Of a stretch of 64,000 nt of DNA, positions 52,310 to 62,651 are shown piece after piece. The DNA is from JBAZWE01 sp041658605. Its GTDB lineage: Bacteria; Actinomycetota; Thermoleophilia; BMS3ABIN01. The notes below the pieces were generated by a model that was given only the letters and a program-made list of their open reading frames with translations, was not told where the DNA came from and made no database searches. The DNA is taken from contig JBAZZU010000004.1 in NCBI GenBank assembly GCA_041658605.1, positions 1 to 64,000 on the forward strand. Reading direction: 5' to 3'. Made by a program: the position numbers and the translations under genes. Positions within the stretch are counted from its first letter, which is position 1. Each line of letters starts with the position of its first letter.

Positions 52310-55300
52310 TTGTCCGCTGATGACAGAAATGATGCTGGCATGAACATCCCCCAAACGGCGGATGAATACGTCAACGGCAAACCTGCCTCGCTGGTCTCGG
52401 TTCTCGGCGAAGAAATGATTGTCAGCACGATAGAGCCTTTCACCGATTACCTCGAAACTTCTGTGGCGGCTTATGACTCCGGCGGCAATCAGGTCGGCGG
52501 GGTTGTCGTGGGGAATGACTATTGCCGTTTCCTGGAAAAGGTCGTGGCTTCAAAATGCGCGGACGCCGGCCGCAAGGCCACACTTGCGGCTGTTGAAAGC
52601 GGGCACCAGGAAATAACCAACTGCTGTGGCGGTCTGGTCCTGTGCGCATGCCCGATAGAGGTTGATAGAACCATCCTCGGCGCCGTAGTCGGCGCCGTTT
52701 CCGAAGTTCCTTCCGATGAGGAATCCCTCAAAGAAACAGCCAGGTGTTGCGGGGTTGATTTTGAAGAGTTGCGGCAGGCGGCCGGAAAGACATTCCACAA
52801 GCCCGATTACCTGTACGATGCCGCTGTCAAACATCTCAATACACTCGCGCGGCTGCTGGGAACTATCTACAGCGTCTCCAAAGAACGGGAAAGCGCCCTG
52901 GTTATTGCGAGTACGAAGAAACAGGACCTGGACCGGCACATTCGCGAGATCGAGGCGATCAACAAGGTGATCACCGCGGCCAGCGGCTCACTCGTCCCGG
53001 AGGTCTTCCTGACGCAGACTGCCAGGGCTATCGAGGATGCAACCGATGCCAGACTCGTCGCCATATACACGCTTGATGACAAGAAAGGCGTATTGAGGCT
53101 GGGCGGCAGCTCTTTTGAACCTGACTCCGCGATCAAGGCAGCTGTGGAGACGCTGGCGCTGGATGGCAGCGTGGAAGACCTGGTGATCAGGTCCGGCAAG
53201 GTCGTTGTGGTTTTTGACCTGGCAACGGATGAGCGCGTGACCCCGCACCTGAGGGAAATCGCCCTGAAGCAGGGATTCACCAGCTTCATAGCCATGCCGG
53301 TAATATCCCACGACGAGGTGCTCGGCATGTTGCTCGTGTTCTCGGATTCCCGTGATATATGCAAGGAAGACCAGATCCGCTTCATTGACCTGCTCTCCTA
53401 TCAGCTGGGTATCGCCGTGCAGAACAGCCGTTTTTATCGAGAGGTTGAATCCAGCAACCAGTTCTTAAACAACCTGCTCAACGGAATGACCGAGGGAGTC
53501 TATATATACGGCAGGAACGGCGCATTTGAATTTGTGAATCGTGCCGTTACAGAAATAACCGGCTTTACCCGGGAGGAGCTGCTCGGGAAAGCGATCACAG
53601 ACATAGTCGCCCCGGAAGAGATCGAAGCTGTGAAGGAAAGGATGATGCGCCGCAAGGCGGGAGGAACGGACCACTATGAAGTCGATGTCATCGGCAGGGA
53701 TGGGATCAGGATCGTCGTCAGCCAGACGGTGTCCCCGCTTTTTGAGAATGGCGAAATAGTCGGGGCAATCGGCGTGGCGAAAGACATCACCGGGGAACTG
53801 AAACTGGAGCGCGATATTGAGAGACGCAACCGGCAGCTTGGACTGCTGCAACTGGTCATGCAGAAGAGTGTTTCCAGCCTCGGCCGCGGCAAGGCGCTGA
53901 AGACACTGGTTCATGAGGTCGCTGAAGCCTTCTCCTATGATATCTGCAACATATTCATGCCAGCCGACGATGGCTCCAAATTTCAAATCGTCGCCAGCCA
54001 CGGTTTTGATCCTGACTATCTCGAACAGCTGAACAGTGGTGATGCTTTCGATCTTGTATACCAGGACAACCTGAAAACACCGATAGCGCTGGCTTTCCAT
54101 GAAGGAAAACAGACGGCAATGAGAGACGCCGTCACCGATGCGCATGAAAATGGCATGGTCGATTCAGCCGTCAGGCACGGTTTCCACTCATCGGTGGCGA
54201 CTCCGCTTGAATACGGTGGGGAACGGCTGGGCGTGATGGTGGTTTATACCAATGATATCCGTGATTTCGACGAGGAAGAGCTGGGGGTGCTTTCGAGCAT
54301 AGCCGCCCAGGCTGCCACGATAGCCGGTACCGCCGGAGTATACGACAGGCTGGCCAGGTCCGAAGAGCGATACCGCGAGATCTATGACATGGCCGCCGAC
54401 TGGATGTACATGCTCGACGATGAAGGAATAATCATCGATTGCAACGAGACGATGGTCCTGAGTCTTGGTCTTGCGTGGGAATCCATCGTCGGTAGCCACA
54501 TATACGAACACGAAATAGAAACCGATCGCGAAAAAGCCGTGGCAGTCCTGGAGCGGTTCAAGGAGCAGGGCGAGGTCGGCATGGTCTTCAGCTCCGAGCG
54601 CATATTCCTCTCCGCCGCCGGCAGTAAGCTGATCGTGGATATACATGCGCGCGCGCTGCCGGCTCTCTCCGGCGACGGTATTCAGTGGAGCGTCATCGGC
54701 CGCGACATCACAGAAAAGAAGGAAGCAGAGCGGCGCATCAGCCTGTTGGCCGCCGCAGTTGAGAATACACACGAAAGTGTTATCGTCTCCGACCTCAACG
54801 GCGATATCATCTCCATCAATAACGCCGGTGCCGCCATCCTTGGTTATGAGCCTGAGGCCATGGCTGACATGCACATGGGCGAATTCTGGTCCGAGGCGAA
54901 CCCGGAAGGTCTCAAGGAACAGATTTTTACCAAAACCCTGGAAGGCGGCTGGGAAGGGCAGATGTGGTACCGCCGCGCCGACGGTTCGGATTTTCCGGTC
55001 TTCGTTTCATCGGCGCGGGTAGACGACGCGTCCGGCAAGCCGATGGCGCTGGTGGGGATCGCCCGCGATATTTCCGCGGAACAACGATTGACCTCGGAGA
55101 TACTCCGGCGTAACCGCGAGCTCGCCGTACTGAACGCCGTGGCGGTAGCCACATCCAGTTCACTCGATATCAGGCGGGCACTCAAGAATTCACTGGATGC
55201 CATCAACGATTCCATGAATTATGGTGGCGGGATCATATTTTTGGCGGAGAAGGGCTCACAGCTGCTGACACCAGCGGCGAGTACTTACCCGATTACAGAT

Positions 55301-57133
55301 GAAATGATGGCGCATATCCAGTCGATCAATGTGGGCCAGGGGCACACCGGCAAGATCGCCGAGTCGGGGGAGCCGATCTTTCTCGATGACTACAAAAGCA
55401 GTGAATACTACCTGCCCGAGCTGCCAGATCTGTTCCCGATAGCATCGATGGGTGGAGTCCCCCTGACTCACAATGACAGGGTTCTGGGTGTGTTGATCGT
55501 TTCCACCGCGACCCCCCATGAATTCGATGAAAACGAGCGAGCGCTTCTGGTGGCGGTAGGCAACTCCTTAGGTGTCGCCATCGAGAACGCCAATCTCTTC
55601 GAAGATGTCGCCCGGGGCAAGAACGAATGGGAGACCACATTCGACGCCATGACCAACGGCGTCTCGATCCATGATCTTGATTTCAATATCGTACGGGCGA
55701 ACAGGGCTCTGGCGAAGCTGCTGGGCAAGACGACCGACCAGATCATCGGCCGCAAGTGTTACGAGGTTTTCCACGACAGGGACGAGCCGCTGGAGGCCTG
55801 CCCGCAGGTCCTGGCATTCAGGGACAGCTGCAGCCACACGCTGGTCGCTGAAGAGGCGAAGCTGGATGCCATGCTCAATATTTCTTCCGACCCCATATTC
55901 GACCGGGATGGCAACATCACCGGTGCCGTGCACGATGTTCGCGACATCACCGAACAGGAGCGCCTGCGTACGCAGCTGGCCCAGTCGGAGAAGATTCGCG
56001 CTCTCGGCGAGATGGCCGGCGGCGTCGCCCATGACTTCAACAACTTCCTGACGGTCATCTCGGGAAACACACAGCTCATGCTGTCGCAAATGGACGGCGA
56101 TCGCGATCAGGAGTTCAGGGAGTCGCTTGAAAGCGTGCAGCGCGCCGCCGCCGACGCGGCCGAGACCGTGCGCCGGATCCAGGAGTTCACCCGGGTCCGA
56201 ACGGCGCGCAGCTTTACGATTGTGAATATCAAAAGTGTTTTGCTCAACTCCATAGATATCGCGCGCCCGCGCTGGCGTGACGAGGCGGAGGCGCGTGGAG
56301 TGAAAATCGAGATCGAGGCCAGGCTTGTCAGTATCCCGCCGGTGCTGGCCAATGAATCGGAGCTGGCGGAGGTCTTCACTAACCTGATAATCAACGCCGC
56401 GGATGTCCTGAGGGACGGCGGCAGGATCACCGTGACGACCGATACGGAGCCAGGCGGCGACTGGGTCAGGGTTGTGGTGGCCGATAACGGCAAAGGCATG
56501 GACGAGGAAGTGAAGAAGCGCGTCTTCGAACCATTCTTCTCCACCAAGGGGGTAAGCGGCAGCGGTCTTGGACTCAGCGTGGCGTATGGCATCATCAATC
56601 GCCACCGGGGCGATATAACAGTCGAAAGCAACGAAGACGAAGGTACCCGCTTTATCGTGCGGCTGCCCGTGGCTACGATGAACGATCTCACCGGAGCCGG
56701 CGAATTTTCGAGAGCTGTCGAACTGGCTGAAACCGCGGAGAACGAATCCGGCAGCTTGAGGCAGGGCAAAGTGCTGATCGTTGACGATGAGCCCCTGGTC
56801 AGAAAACTGCTGGGTGACATACTCCTCAGGATGGAGCAGCATTATGAGACCGCCGAAGATGGAGAGCAGGCCCTGGTGCTCTTCGATGCAGCGATTGAAG
56901 CCAGAGAGCCGTTCGACCTGGTGATGACCGACCTGGGCATGCCCGGGATATCCGGCTGGGATGTAGCGGACGCGATCAAGCAGCGCTCCCCGGAAACACC
57001 AGTCGTGCTGATCACAGGCTGGGGCGATCAGCTGGACTCGCAGAAGATAAAGGACTGCATGGTGGACTCGGTTATAGCCAAGCCCTTCAAGGCTGGAGAT
57101 ATAAGGCGCGTGCTAATGAAAGCGATATCTTAG
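52310..57133 (+). CDS. Multi-sensor hybrid histidine kinase (PocR-like, GAF, PAS, HK, REC)
   Basis: 1607 aa, no membrane helix, so cytosolic. Order by residue: PocR-like domain ~30-185 (KCADAGRKATLAAVESG, TNCCGGLVLCACPIEV); short coiled coil; GAF ~225-385; PAS ~390-510; GAF ~525-680; PAS ~685-805; PAS ~815-930; GAF ~940-1100; PAS ~1105-1225; HisKA with His1241 in GGVAHDFNNFLTVISGN; HATPase with NLIINAADVL, VADNGKGMDE, FEPFFST, GSGLGLSVAYG; receiver ~1485-1607 with phospho-Asp in FDLVMTDLGMPG and Lys in VIAKPFKAGD. PocR-type domains bind small organic molecules through Cys-rich pockets. TTG 52310 has GGGAG nine bases before; ATG 52340 has none. No partner output gene adjoins. Confidence 0.9.
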   Translation: MSADDRNDAGMNIPQTADEYVNGKPASLVSVLGEEMIVSTIEPFTDYLETSVAAYDSGGNQVGGVVVGNDYCRFLEKVVASKCADAGRKATLAAVESGHQEITNCCGGLVLCACPIEVDRTILGAVVGAVSEVPSDEESLKETARCCGVDFEELRQAAGKTFHKPDYLYDAAVKHLNTLARLLGTIYSVSKERESALVIASTKKQDLDRHIREIEAINKVITAASGSLVPEVFLTQTARAIEDATDARLVAIYTLDDKKGVLRLGGSSFEPDSAIKAAVETLALDGSVEDLVIRSGKVVVVFDLATDERVTPHLREIALKQGFTSFIAMPVISHDEVLGMLLVFSDSRDICKEDQIRFIDLLSYQLGIAVQNSRFYREVESSNQFLNNLLNGMTEGVYIYGRNGAFEFVNRAVTEITGFTREELLGKAITDIVAPEEIEAVKERMMRRKAGGTDHYEVDVIGRDGIRIVVSQTVSPLFENGEIVGAIGVAKDITGELKLERDIERRNRQLGLLQLVMQKSVSSLGRGKALKTLVHEVAEAFSYDICNIFMPADDGSKFQIVASHGFDPDYLEQLNSGDAFDLVYQDNLKTPIALAFHEGKQTAMRDAVTDAHENGMVDSAVRHGFHSSVATPLEYGGERLGVMVVYTNDIRDFDEEELGVLSSIAAQAATIAGTAGVYDRLARSEERYREIYDMAADWMYMLDDEGIIIDCNETMVLSLGLAWESIVGSHIYEHEIETDREKAVAVLERFKEQGEVGMVFSSERIFLSAAGSKLIVDIHARALPALSGDGIQWSVIGRDITEKKEAERRISLLAAAVENTHESVIVSDLNGDIISINNAGAAILGYEPEAMADMHMGEFWSEANPEGLKEQIFTKTLEGGWEGQMWYRRADGSDFPVFVSSARVDDASGKPMALVGIARDISAEQRLTSEILRRNRELAVLNAVAVATSSSLDIRRALKNSLDAINDSMNYGGGIIFLAEKGSQLLTPAASTYPITDEMMAHIQSINVGQGHTGKIAESGEPIFLDDYKSSEYYLPELPDLFPIASMGGVPLTHNDRVLGVLIVSTATPHEFDENERALLVAVGNSLGVAIENANLFEDVARGKNEWETTFDAMTNGVSIHDLDFNIVRANRALAKLLGKTTDQIIGRKCYEVFHDRDEPLEACPQVLAFRDSCSHTLVAEEAKLDAMLNISSDPIFDRDGNITGAVHDVRDITEQERLRTQLAQSEKIRALGEMAGGVAHDFNNFLTVISGNTQLMLSQMDGDRDQEFRESLESVQRAAADAAETVRRIQEFTRVRTARSFTIVNIKSVLLNSIDIARPRWRDEAEARGVKIEIEARLVSIPPVLANESELAEVFTNLIINAADVLRDGGRITVTTDTEPGGDWVRVVVADNGKGMDEEVKKRVFEPFFSTKGVSGSGLGLSVAYGIINRHRGDITVESNEDEGTRFIVRLPVATMNDLTGAGEFSRAVELAETAENESGSLRQGKVLIVDDEPLVRKLLGDILLRMEQHYETAEDGEQALVLFDAAIEAREPFDLVMTDLGMPGISGWDVADAIKQRSPETPVVLITGWGDQLDSQKIKDCMVDSVIAKPFKAGDIRRVLMKAIS

Positions 57134-57184
57134 GACTGCCGCATCTGGCATCCCGAATCTGACCTGTCATGCAGGAATTTACAT

Positions 57185-57304
57185 GTCATCCTGAGCAAAG
57201 CGAAAGGTTCGCAAGTCGAGAGCCGCGACAGATTATATAATAAAGGAAGAACAGAACAGTCAGCCTGAATTTGACCTGTCATCCTGAGCGCAGCGAAGGA
57301 TCCA
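57185..57304. repeat. Dispersed repeat, two half units (GTCATCCTGAGC type)
   Basis: TGTCATCCTGAGCAAAGCGA at ~57185 and TGTCATCCTGAGCGCAGCGA at ~57278, in the same orientation, the second running into the ribosome site of the GT4 gene. Same family as 10912, 13006 and 35577. Confidence 0.8.
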
Positions 57305-57315
57305 CCGGAGGAAGA

Positions 57316-58413
57316 ATGAAGATCGGTTTCGACGCCCGCATGATCGCCTGGAAGGGAGTAGGCACGTACTCCCGCAATCTGCTGAAGCAGTTCGCCCAGG
57401 TACCCGACATGGAAGTCGTCTGCTTTGTCAACGACGACACCGCCGGCCGCCTGCCCGCGGGCGCCAACTTCACTAAGGTCTCTATCAACGAAGAGGTCTT
57501 CAGCTCGCGCAACCTGAACAAGATCGGCAGCGCGGTCAATAAGGCCGGATGCTCCCTCTTCCACTCTCCCTATGTTGTGGCGCCCGGCAACCTCGAGTGC
57601 CCGCTGCTGGTGACCGCCCACGACATCATCCCGCTGCTATTTCCAAATTCGATACCGAGCTTTCGCCTGCGCCGCACGTACAAGGGGCTGCTGGCGGACG
57701 CCGTCCAGCGCGCCGACCATGTCATCACCGTCTCGACCGTATCGCAGTCGTACCTGCTGGCGCATTTCAACATGTCGCTCTCGAAGGTCTCGGTAATACT
57801 CGACGGCGTCGGCTCCGAGTTCGGGCCGCGGGGCGATGAGGAGATAGAGAGCGTCTGTGAAAAATACGGCATCATCCGGCCGCACATACTCTGGCTGGGA
57901 GAGTTCATCGCCCACAAGAACGTGGACGCCCTGGTGAACGCCTACTCGACCCTGTCGTCGAAGCTCAGGGCGCGCTATTCACTCGTACTGGCGGGCGACA
58001 GGAAAGTTGACTGGAAGGATGTTAAAAAAGAAGCCGGGCGCCGGGGAGTCGGCGAGCGCGTGTTCTTTCCCGGGTTTATCGAGGACCAGGACCTGCCGGC
58101 GCTCTTCTCATCAGCCGATCTTTTCGTCTTTCCGTCTCTATACGAGGGCTTCGGCCTGCCGCCGCTGGAAGCCATGGCCTGCGGTACGCCGGTTATCTGC
58201 TCCAACTCATCGAGCCTGCCGGAAGTCATAGGCGACGGCGGCCTGCTGGTTGCGCCCCGTCCGGCGGCCCTGGCGTCGGCCATCACCGAAACACTCGCCA
58301 ACGAAAATTTAAGGCAGCGCCTGCGCCGCCGCGGACGCGAAAGAGCCGCGCTGTTCTCCTGGGACAAAGCCGCGGCCAAGACGCTGGATCTTTATCGGGA
58401 GCTGGCCCGGTAG
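57316..58413 (+). CDS. GT4 glycosyltransferase
   Basis: 365 aa. GT-B fold: N-terminal KIGFDARMIAWKGVGTYSRNLL (GxGxY acceptor loop), middle LWLGEFIAHKNVDALVNAY, and nucleotide-sugar site SLYEGFGLPPLEAMACGTPVI (E-x7-E). Close in pattern to mannosyltransferases of the GT4 family that act on polysaccharide or lipid-linked glycans. GGAGGAAG before ATG 57316 sets the start inside a longer ORF. It is a lone gene between the kinase and tRNA-Thr. Confidence 0.9.
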   Translation: MKIGFDARMIAWKGVGTYSRNLLKQFAQVPDMEVVCFVNDDTAGRLPAGANFTKVSINEEVFSSRNLNKIGSAVNKAGCSLFHSPYVVAPGNLECPLLVTAHDIIPLLFPNSIPSFRLRRTYKGLLADAVQRADHVITVSTVSQSYLLAHFNMSLSKVSVILDGVGSEFGPRGDEEIESVCEKYGIIRPHILWLGEFIAHKNVDALVNAYSTLSSKLRARYSLVLAGDRKVDWKDVKKEAGRRGVGERVFFPGFIEDQDLPALFSSADLFVFPSLYEGFGLPPLEAMACGTPVICSNSSSLPEVIGDGGLLVAPRPAALASAITETLANENLRQRLRRRGRERAALFSWDKAAAKTLDLYRELAR

Positions 58414-58516
58414 GAAGCTGATCCTGCGGGTTGCTTCATATTCTCGACAGCCTGGAGTCCCGCGTTCGTAATACTCCAGTTATGGCGATCAATTTTCCTA
58501 CCCGGTGCCCCTCCGC

Positions 58517-58522
58517 TATAAT
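58517..58522 (+). promoter_or_regulatory. -10 element of tRNA-Thr
   Basis: TATAAT 20 bases before the tRNA. The expected -35 window (about 58494-58499) is only a weak match. Confidence 0.6.
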
Positions 58523-58542
58523 TAGACGGCATCATCCTTCAG

Positions 58543-58618
58543 GCCGGCGTAGCTCAGCTGGTAGAGCAGCTCACTCGTAATGAGCAGGTCTGTGGTTCAA
58601 TTCCGCACGTCGGCTCCA
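58543..58618 (+). tRNA. tRNA-Thr (anticodon CGT)
   Basis: 76-nt cloverleaf with encoded CCA. Acceptor GCCGGCG / CGTCGGC (one G-U), D-arm GCTC-AGCTGGTA-GAGC, anticodon stem GCTCA / TGAGC with loop CTCGTAA (anticodon CGT), T-arm TGTGG-TTCAATT-CCGCA. Decodes ACG. No attachment-site copies of it are seen in the window. Confidence 0.95.
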
Positions 58619-58649
58619 GATTTGGACTTCCGATTAAGCCTCTGTCATA

Positions 58650-61600
58650 TTACGGATAGATATAAGTTGTTCCACAGACATCCTGAGCGCTTTCAGTGTA
58701 CATCGATTGCCAGCTCCCTACTCCGGAAGGAACACTGTATCTGAGATACACACTGTTTTCGATGCCTGCCGGGATGTCACCAACCAGCGCTGGCATTATT
58801 GACGAGAGGATGACTCCGCCCGTGTTCGAACTTCCCGTAAGATTTACGCTGTAGGCGGTTTCAGTACCGTTGTTTGAAATACCGACCTGCACGGTAAGCT
58901 CGCGCGCCAGATAATCGGCATAGGTGGCCCAGAAGGAGTGATTTACCGCCGGGCTCAGGTGCGGTTTTGCGGACACGCAGGTGGAGCTGCTTTCGAAGGA
59001 TCCCAGAATCGGCGTGGTATTGCCGGCGCTGTCGGCTACCGACCCGCCGATTTTATGACCTCCTTCGCCAAGGCCGGCTACCTGGCAGGTGACGCCGGCT
59101 TCGGTAACATCGCACTTTTCCAGAATATTCTCATCCAGGGTGACGCTTACCGATGCGACGTCGATGCCGCTGGACGGTTCGGCGTCGCTGAACACGGCGC
59201 TGATTATCGTCGAGTCACCATTGACGTTTCCCGAGGGCTCCACCTTGCTGACCACCGGAGCCACTCTGTCACCGATCTTGAACTCGCCGGCGATGGAGGC
59301 GGTGTTGCCGGCGTTGTCGCTGACGGAACCTGCGATCAGATGCCTGTCATACTGAAGTCCGTTGACGTCACAACTGATGCCGAGTTTGGTCTCGACGCAA
59401 TTCGCCAGCCGGGCATTATCGAGATTGACTATCATCGAATCCGGATCGATGCCGCTGGAGGGTTCGATGTCATGGTATGCGATCTCGATCCTGGCCGCAT
59501 CCTTGAAGAGCAGGTCCGCCGGCTGAACATTGTCGATGATGGGCGCTGTATTGTCGCCCACGGTGAAGCCTCCGCTGATTGTTGCGGTGTTGGCAGCGTT
59601 GTCGCTGACGGAACCGCCGATAATGTGAGGCCCGAGAGCCAGACCGGATGCGGGGCAGCTGGCGCTGGTCGCTGACACGGTGCAGCCCGCGAGCGGCGAG
59701 CCATTCAGTGTGATGCTAGCCGAGTCCTGGTTGATACCGCTGCTGTCAGAATATCCGACTGTGATCGTGGTGGAGCCGGAGTAAATATTACCAGTGGGTG
59801 ACACGCTGCTGATCGTGGGTGGTTGACGGTCCAGCACAACGAAGTTCCCGTTGATCGGGGTTGCGTTTCCCGCCCTGTCACGCACTGAGCCACCGACAAA
59901 GTGTGGTCCATAGCCCAGGTTGCTGACTGGACAACTCACACTGCTGGCCATGACCGCACAACCATTAATGACGACTCCATCAAGTATCACGCTGACATCA
60001 CCCGCGTTGATGCCCCTGCCGACATCGGTGTAACCGACGAGGATGGTTGTATAGCTGTTATAAATCATCCCGGTTGGCTGCAGGTATGTGACAACAGGGA
60101 AAAATGTATCGGGAATAGTGATGGTTCCTGACTCGAAACTGCCGCTGAACGATGTTACATGACCGGCGTTGTCGGCAACTGAACCCTCGATAGTATGCGT
60201 GGAATTCGCCAGCCCTGAGACCGGACAGCTGACGCTGGTCTGCGAAACGGTGCAGCCGGGGAGGGCGCCACCACCATCCAGTGTCACGCTCACAGAGTCG
60301 GTATTGATGCCGCCCGACGGAGCGGGGTCGTTGTAATCGGCGCTGATGGTGGCAAAAGTGCTGGCATGGAATCCGACAGGCTTTACATTACTGACCACCG
60401 GACCCGCCGAATCGAATACGCTGAAACTGCCGCTGATCGCGCTGCTGTGGCCCACGTTATCGGCCGCGGACCCGCCGATCGTATGCGCTCCCAGCGCGAT
60501 ACCGGAAACGGGGCAGCTGACGCCCGTCTGCGAAACGGTGCAACCGGTGAGGGCGCCACTGTCCAGGGTCATGATCACCGCGCCGGTATTGATTCCGCTG
60601 GTCGGCGCCGGGTCACTGAACACGGCGCTGATGTTGAAGCTTTCGCTGGAAATCGAACCCGTCGGCTGGACATTGCTGACCGTGGGGGTGACAGTATCCG
60701 GCGGCGTGGCGCCCAGATTCAGCCGGCCGCTGCCGAACCAGTAATCCCTGCCGGGAATACCCGTGTCCGTGGCGTTATTTTCCAGGTAAGCCTGAATGTT
60801 CGCGGGCGTATAGGCCGGATATGTTCCCTTGAGGATAGCGGCGGCTCCGGCAACATGAGGCGCCGCCGCTGAAGTACCCAGAAAACCCTGGGCGCCATAG
60901 GTGGCGGTGGAAACCTTGTCAGGGGCGACGATATCCGGCTTCACGCGGCCATCGATGGTGGGGCCGCGGGAACTGAAATCCTCCAGCGTCGTCGAATTAT
61001 AGGGTACCGCGCCCACGGTCATGGCGCCGGTGGCATCGGCCGGCTGTCCTCCCAGGCTGCCCATGGGTGTCTGGTACTGCAGGAAGTACTGGAAGCAAAG
61101 GAGTTCAAAACGGGCGTCACCGGCAGAGCTGCGGTTGTATATACCGATCCAGTAGTTGCCTCCCTGGCCGGTTGGAACCGTATATCTGAAGCTTTCTGAG
61201 GGAGCCTGAGTCCCGTCCTGGGTGCTCGCCGAGCTGGTCACCATGACACCGTCGCTGCTTCGGTGCAGATAGACGTCGTAGTTCTGGTCGGTCGTCGGCC
61301 AGCGGTCCCAGGTCAGGTATACATCGATATTCTGACCCTCCTGGGCAGCGATCGTGTTGCCCTCGTCGTCTGAGGCGTAGTTATGCCAATTGTTGGCGTC
61401 GGTGTCATTAAAATAGTTGCTCCAGTGCATCTGGGCCTGGTTGCCGGAAGCAGCGGCCCAGAAGATGCCGGACGCGCGCGCGTTGTTCACCATGTCGTCT
61501 ATGGTTCCCTGACCGTCACCACGGAATGAACCGGAAAAAACCCATGATGCCGAGACGACGGTGACCCCCTGGGCGACCAGATAATTGACCGCGTTACCCA

Positions 61601-62429
61601 GCTCGACTTCAGTCTGAAAATTGACAAGGTAGAGCTGGGCGTCCGGAGCGACGTCGTAAACGATCTCGGCGCAGGCGGTACCGTGTTTCTCCGCGCCGCC
61701 GGTGATGTCACCATCAGCGCGGAAAGACTTAACAGTCACGCTGGCGGGGAGCTCGCCTGCGGCCACCCGGGTAGTGTATCCGGCAAAACCAGCGTCCAGG
61801 ATGGCGACTTTGACTCCGGAACCCTTGAGGGCGCTGTTCTGCCAGGGGGTAGCGCCGATAACGCCGACGCCCTCGCTGGTCGTGGTGAGCAGTTCCGGCC
61901 GGGCCGGCGGCCTTACGTATGAAACTCCGGGGGAGGAGGCGATTTTCTCGATGCTTTCGACCGGAACCTTCGCCTGTACCAGATTCTCATAGGATGTCTC
62001 GATTCTGCCGCCGGCAGCGGTTACCAGCGCCGCGATTTCGGTTGTGGTGACGGAACTCTCCAGCACAACCCTGACGCTGCCATCGGTAAGGTTTAGACCT
62101 CTCCGGCTGGCAAAATCCGCGGCCGCACCGGCACCGCCGGACTCAAGGCTGGATATAAGCTGGCTCAGGGAGGAATCAATTCGGGGATCAGGCTTACCAA
62201 TGACACCAGGGATGGAGTCGGCGTCTGTTATTAATTCTTTTTCGCCGGAAGTGATTCTGCCTGTTGCTGCATCGGGGTTCAGGGCCATCGGAGTATCAGT
62301 TGCGAGCAAGGTGGACGCAGGTGAACCCTGGTGATTTGCCCCATCAGATGAAAACAGTGCTGAACCACCTGATGCAATCGCGATGAGCAGAACCACCGAA
62401 ATCCCGGCAAGGATAAAGCTCTTTTTCAT
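58650..62429 (-). CDS. Secreted subtilisin-like protease with six Ig-like repeats and YADY C-terminal domain
   Basis: 1259 aa. Signal peptide (KKSFILAGISVVLLIAIASG). Propeptide-like region to ~185. S8 domain: Asp in VKVAILDAGFAGY, His in EKHGTACAEIVYD, oxyanion Asn in WAAASGNQAQ, Ser in LGTSAAAPHVAGAAAIL. A PPC/jelly-roll-like insertion lies between His and Ser (DVYLHRSSDGVMV, YWIGIYNRSS). Residues ~580-1140 are six repeats of ~90 residues, each with VSNVQPTG, SGINTDSVSVTLDG, GCTVSQTSVSCPVSGL, HTIGGSVADNAGHT; paired Cys are conserved in most. The last ~105 residues open with FWATYADYLARELTV, the domain shared with three other secreted proteins here. It probably degrades or processes extracellular protein. 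Confidence 0.92.
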   Translation of the reverse strand: MKKSFILAGISVVLLIAIASGGSALFSSDGANHQGSPASTLLATDTPMALNPDAATGRITSGEKELITDADSIPGVIGKPDPRIDSSLSQLISSLESGGAGAAADFASRRGLNLTDGSVRVVLESSVTTTEIAALVTAAGGRIETSYENLVQAKVPVESIEKIASSPGVSYVRPPARPELLTTTSEGVGVIGATPWQNSALKGSGVKVAILDAGFAGYTTRVAAGELPASVTVKSFRADGDITGGAEKHGTACAEIVYDVAPDAQLYLVNFQTEVELGNAVNYLVAQGVTVVSASWVFSGSFRGDGQGTIDDMVNNARASGIFWAAASGNQAQMHWSNYFNDTDANNWHNYASDDEGNTIAAQEGQNIDVYLTWDRWPTTDQNYDVYLHRSSDGVMVTSSASTQDGTQAPSESFRYTVPTGQGGNYWIGIYNRSSAGDARFELLCFQYFLQYQTPMGSLGGQPADATGAMTVGAVPYNSTTLEDFSSRGPTIDGRVKPDIVAPDKVSTATYGAQGFLGTSAAAPHVAGAAAILKGTYPAYTPANIQAYLENNATDTGIPGRDYWFGSGRLNLGATPPDTVTPTVSNVQPTGSISSESFNISAVFSDPAPTSGINTGAVIMTLDSGALTGCTVSQTGVSCPVSGIALGAHTIGGSAADNVGHSSAISGSFSVFDSAGPVVSNVKPVGFHASTFATISADYNDPAPSGGINTDSVSVTLDGGGALPGCTVSQTSVSCPVSGLANSTHTIEGSVADNAGHVTSFSGSFESGTITIPDTFFPVVTYLQPTGMIYNSYTTILVGYTDVGRGINAGDVSVILDGVVINGCAVMASSVSCPVSNLGYGPHFVGGSVRDRAGNATPINGNFVVLDRQPPTISSVSPTGNIYSGSTTITVGYSDSSGINQDSASITLNGSPLAGCTVSATSASCPASGLALGPHIIGGSVSDNAANTATISGGFTVGDNTAPIIDNVQPADLLFKDAARIEIAYHDIEPSSGIDPDSMIVNLDNARLANCVETKLGISCDVNGLQYDRHLIAGSVSDNAGNTASIAGEFKIGDRVAPVVSKVEPSGNVNGDSTIISAVFSDAEPSSGIDVASVSVTLDENILEKCDVTEAGVTCQVAGLGEGGHKIGGSVADSAGNTTPILGSFESSSTCVSAKPHLSPAVNHSFWATYADYLARELTVQVGISNNGTETAYSVNLTGSSNTGGVILSSIMPALVGDIPAGIENSVYLRYSVPSGVGSWQSMYTESAQDVCGTTYIYP

Positions 62430-62651
62430 GGTGTTCCCCAGCCTTCCGTAAAAGACCGTGAGCCAGCCCCTGTTGCTGCGCTTAAGGTCATAACGGAAAT
62501 GTTACTTAATTCAAGCCGTTCAAGTTTCTTAATAATGGCGCATCCAACTTTGAAGTGCAACACTTGACAGCATTGATGTTTTGAAGAATGATCATCGGGA
62601 TTTCTCTGGTCCGTTTAGCCCGGGTATCTTCAGGACAGGCGTATCCGGTAC

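Noticed and set aside
55568..56842. 424-codon minus-strand ORF
   Set aside because: Antisense to the histidine kinase core, which has all catalytic boxes.
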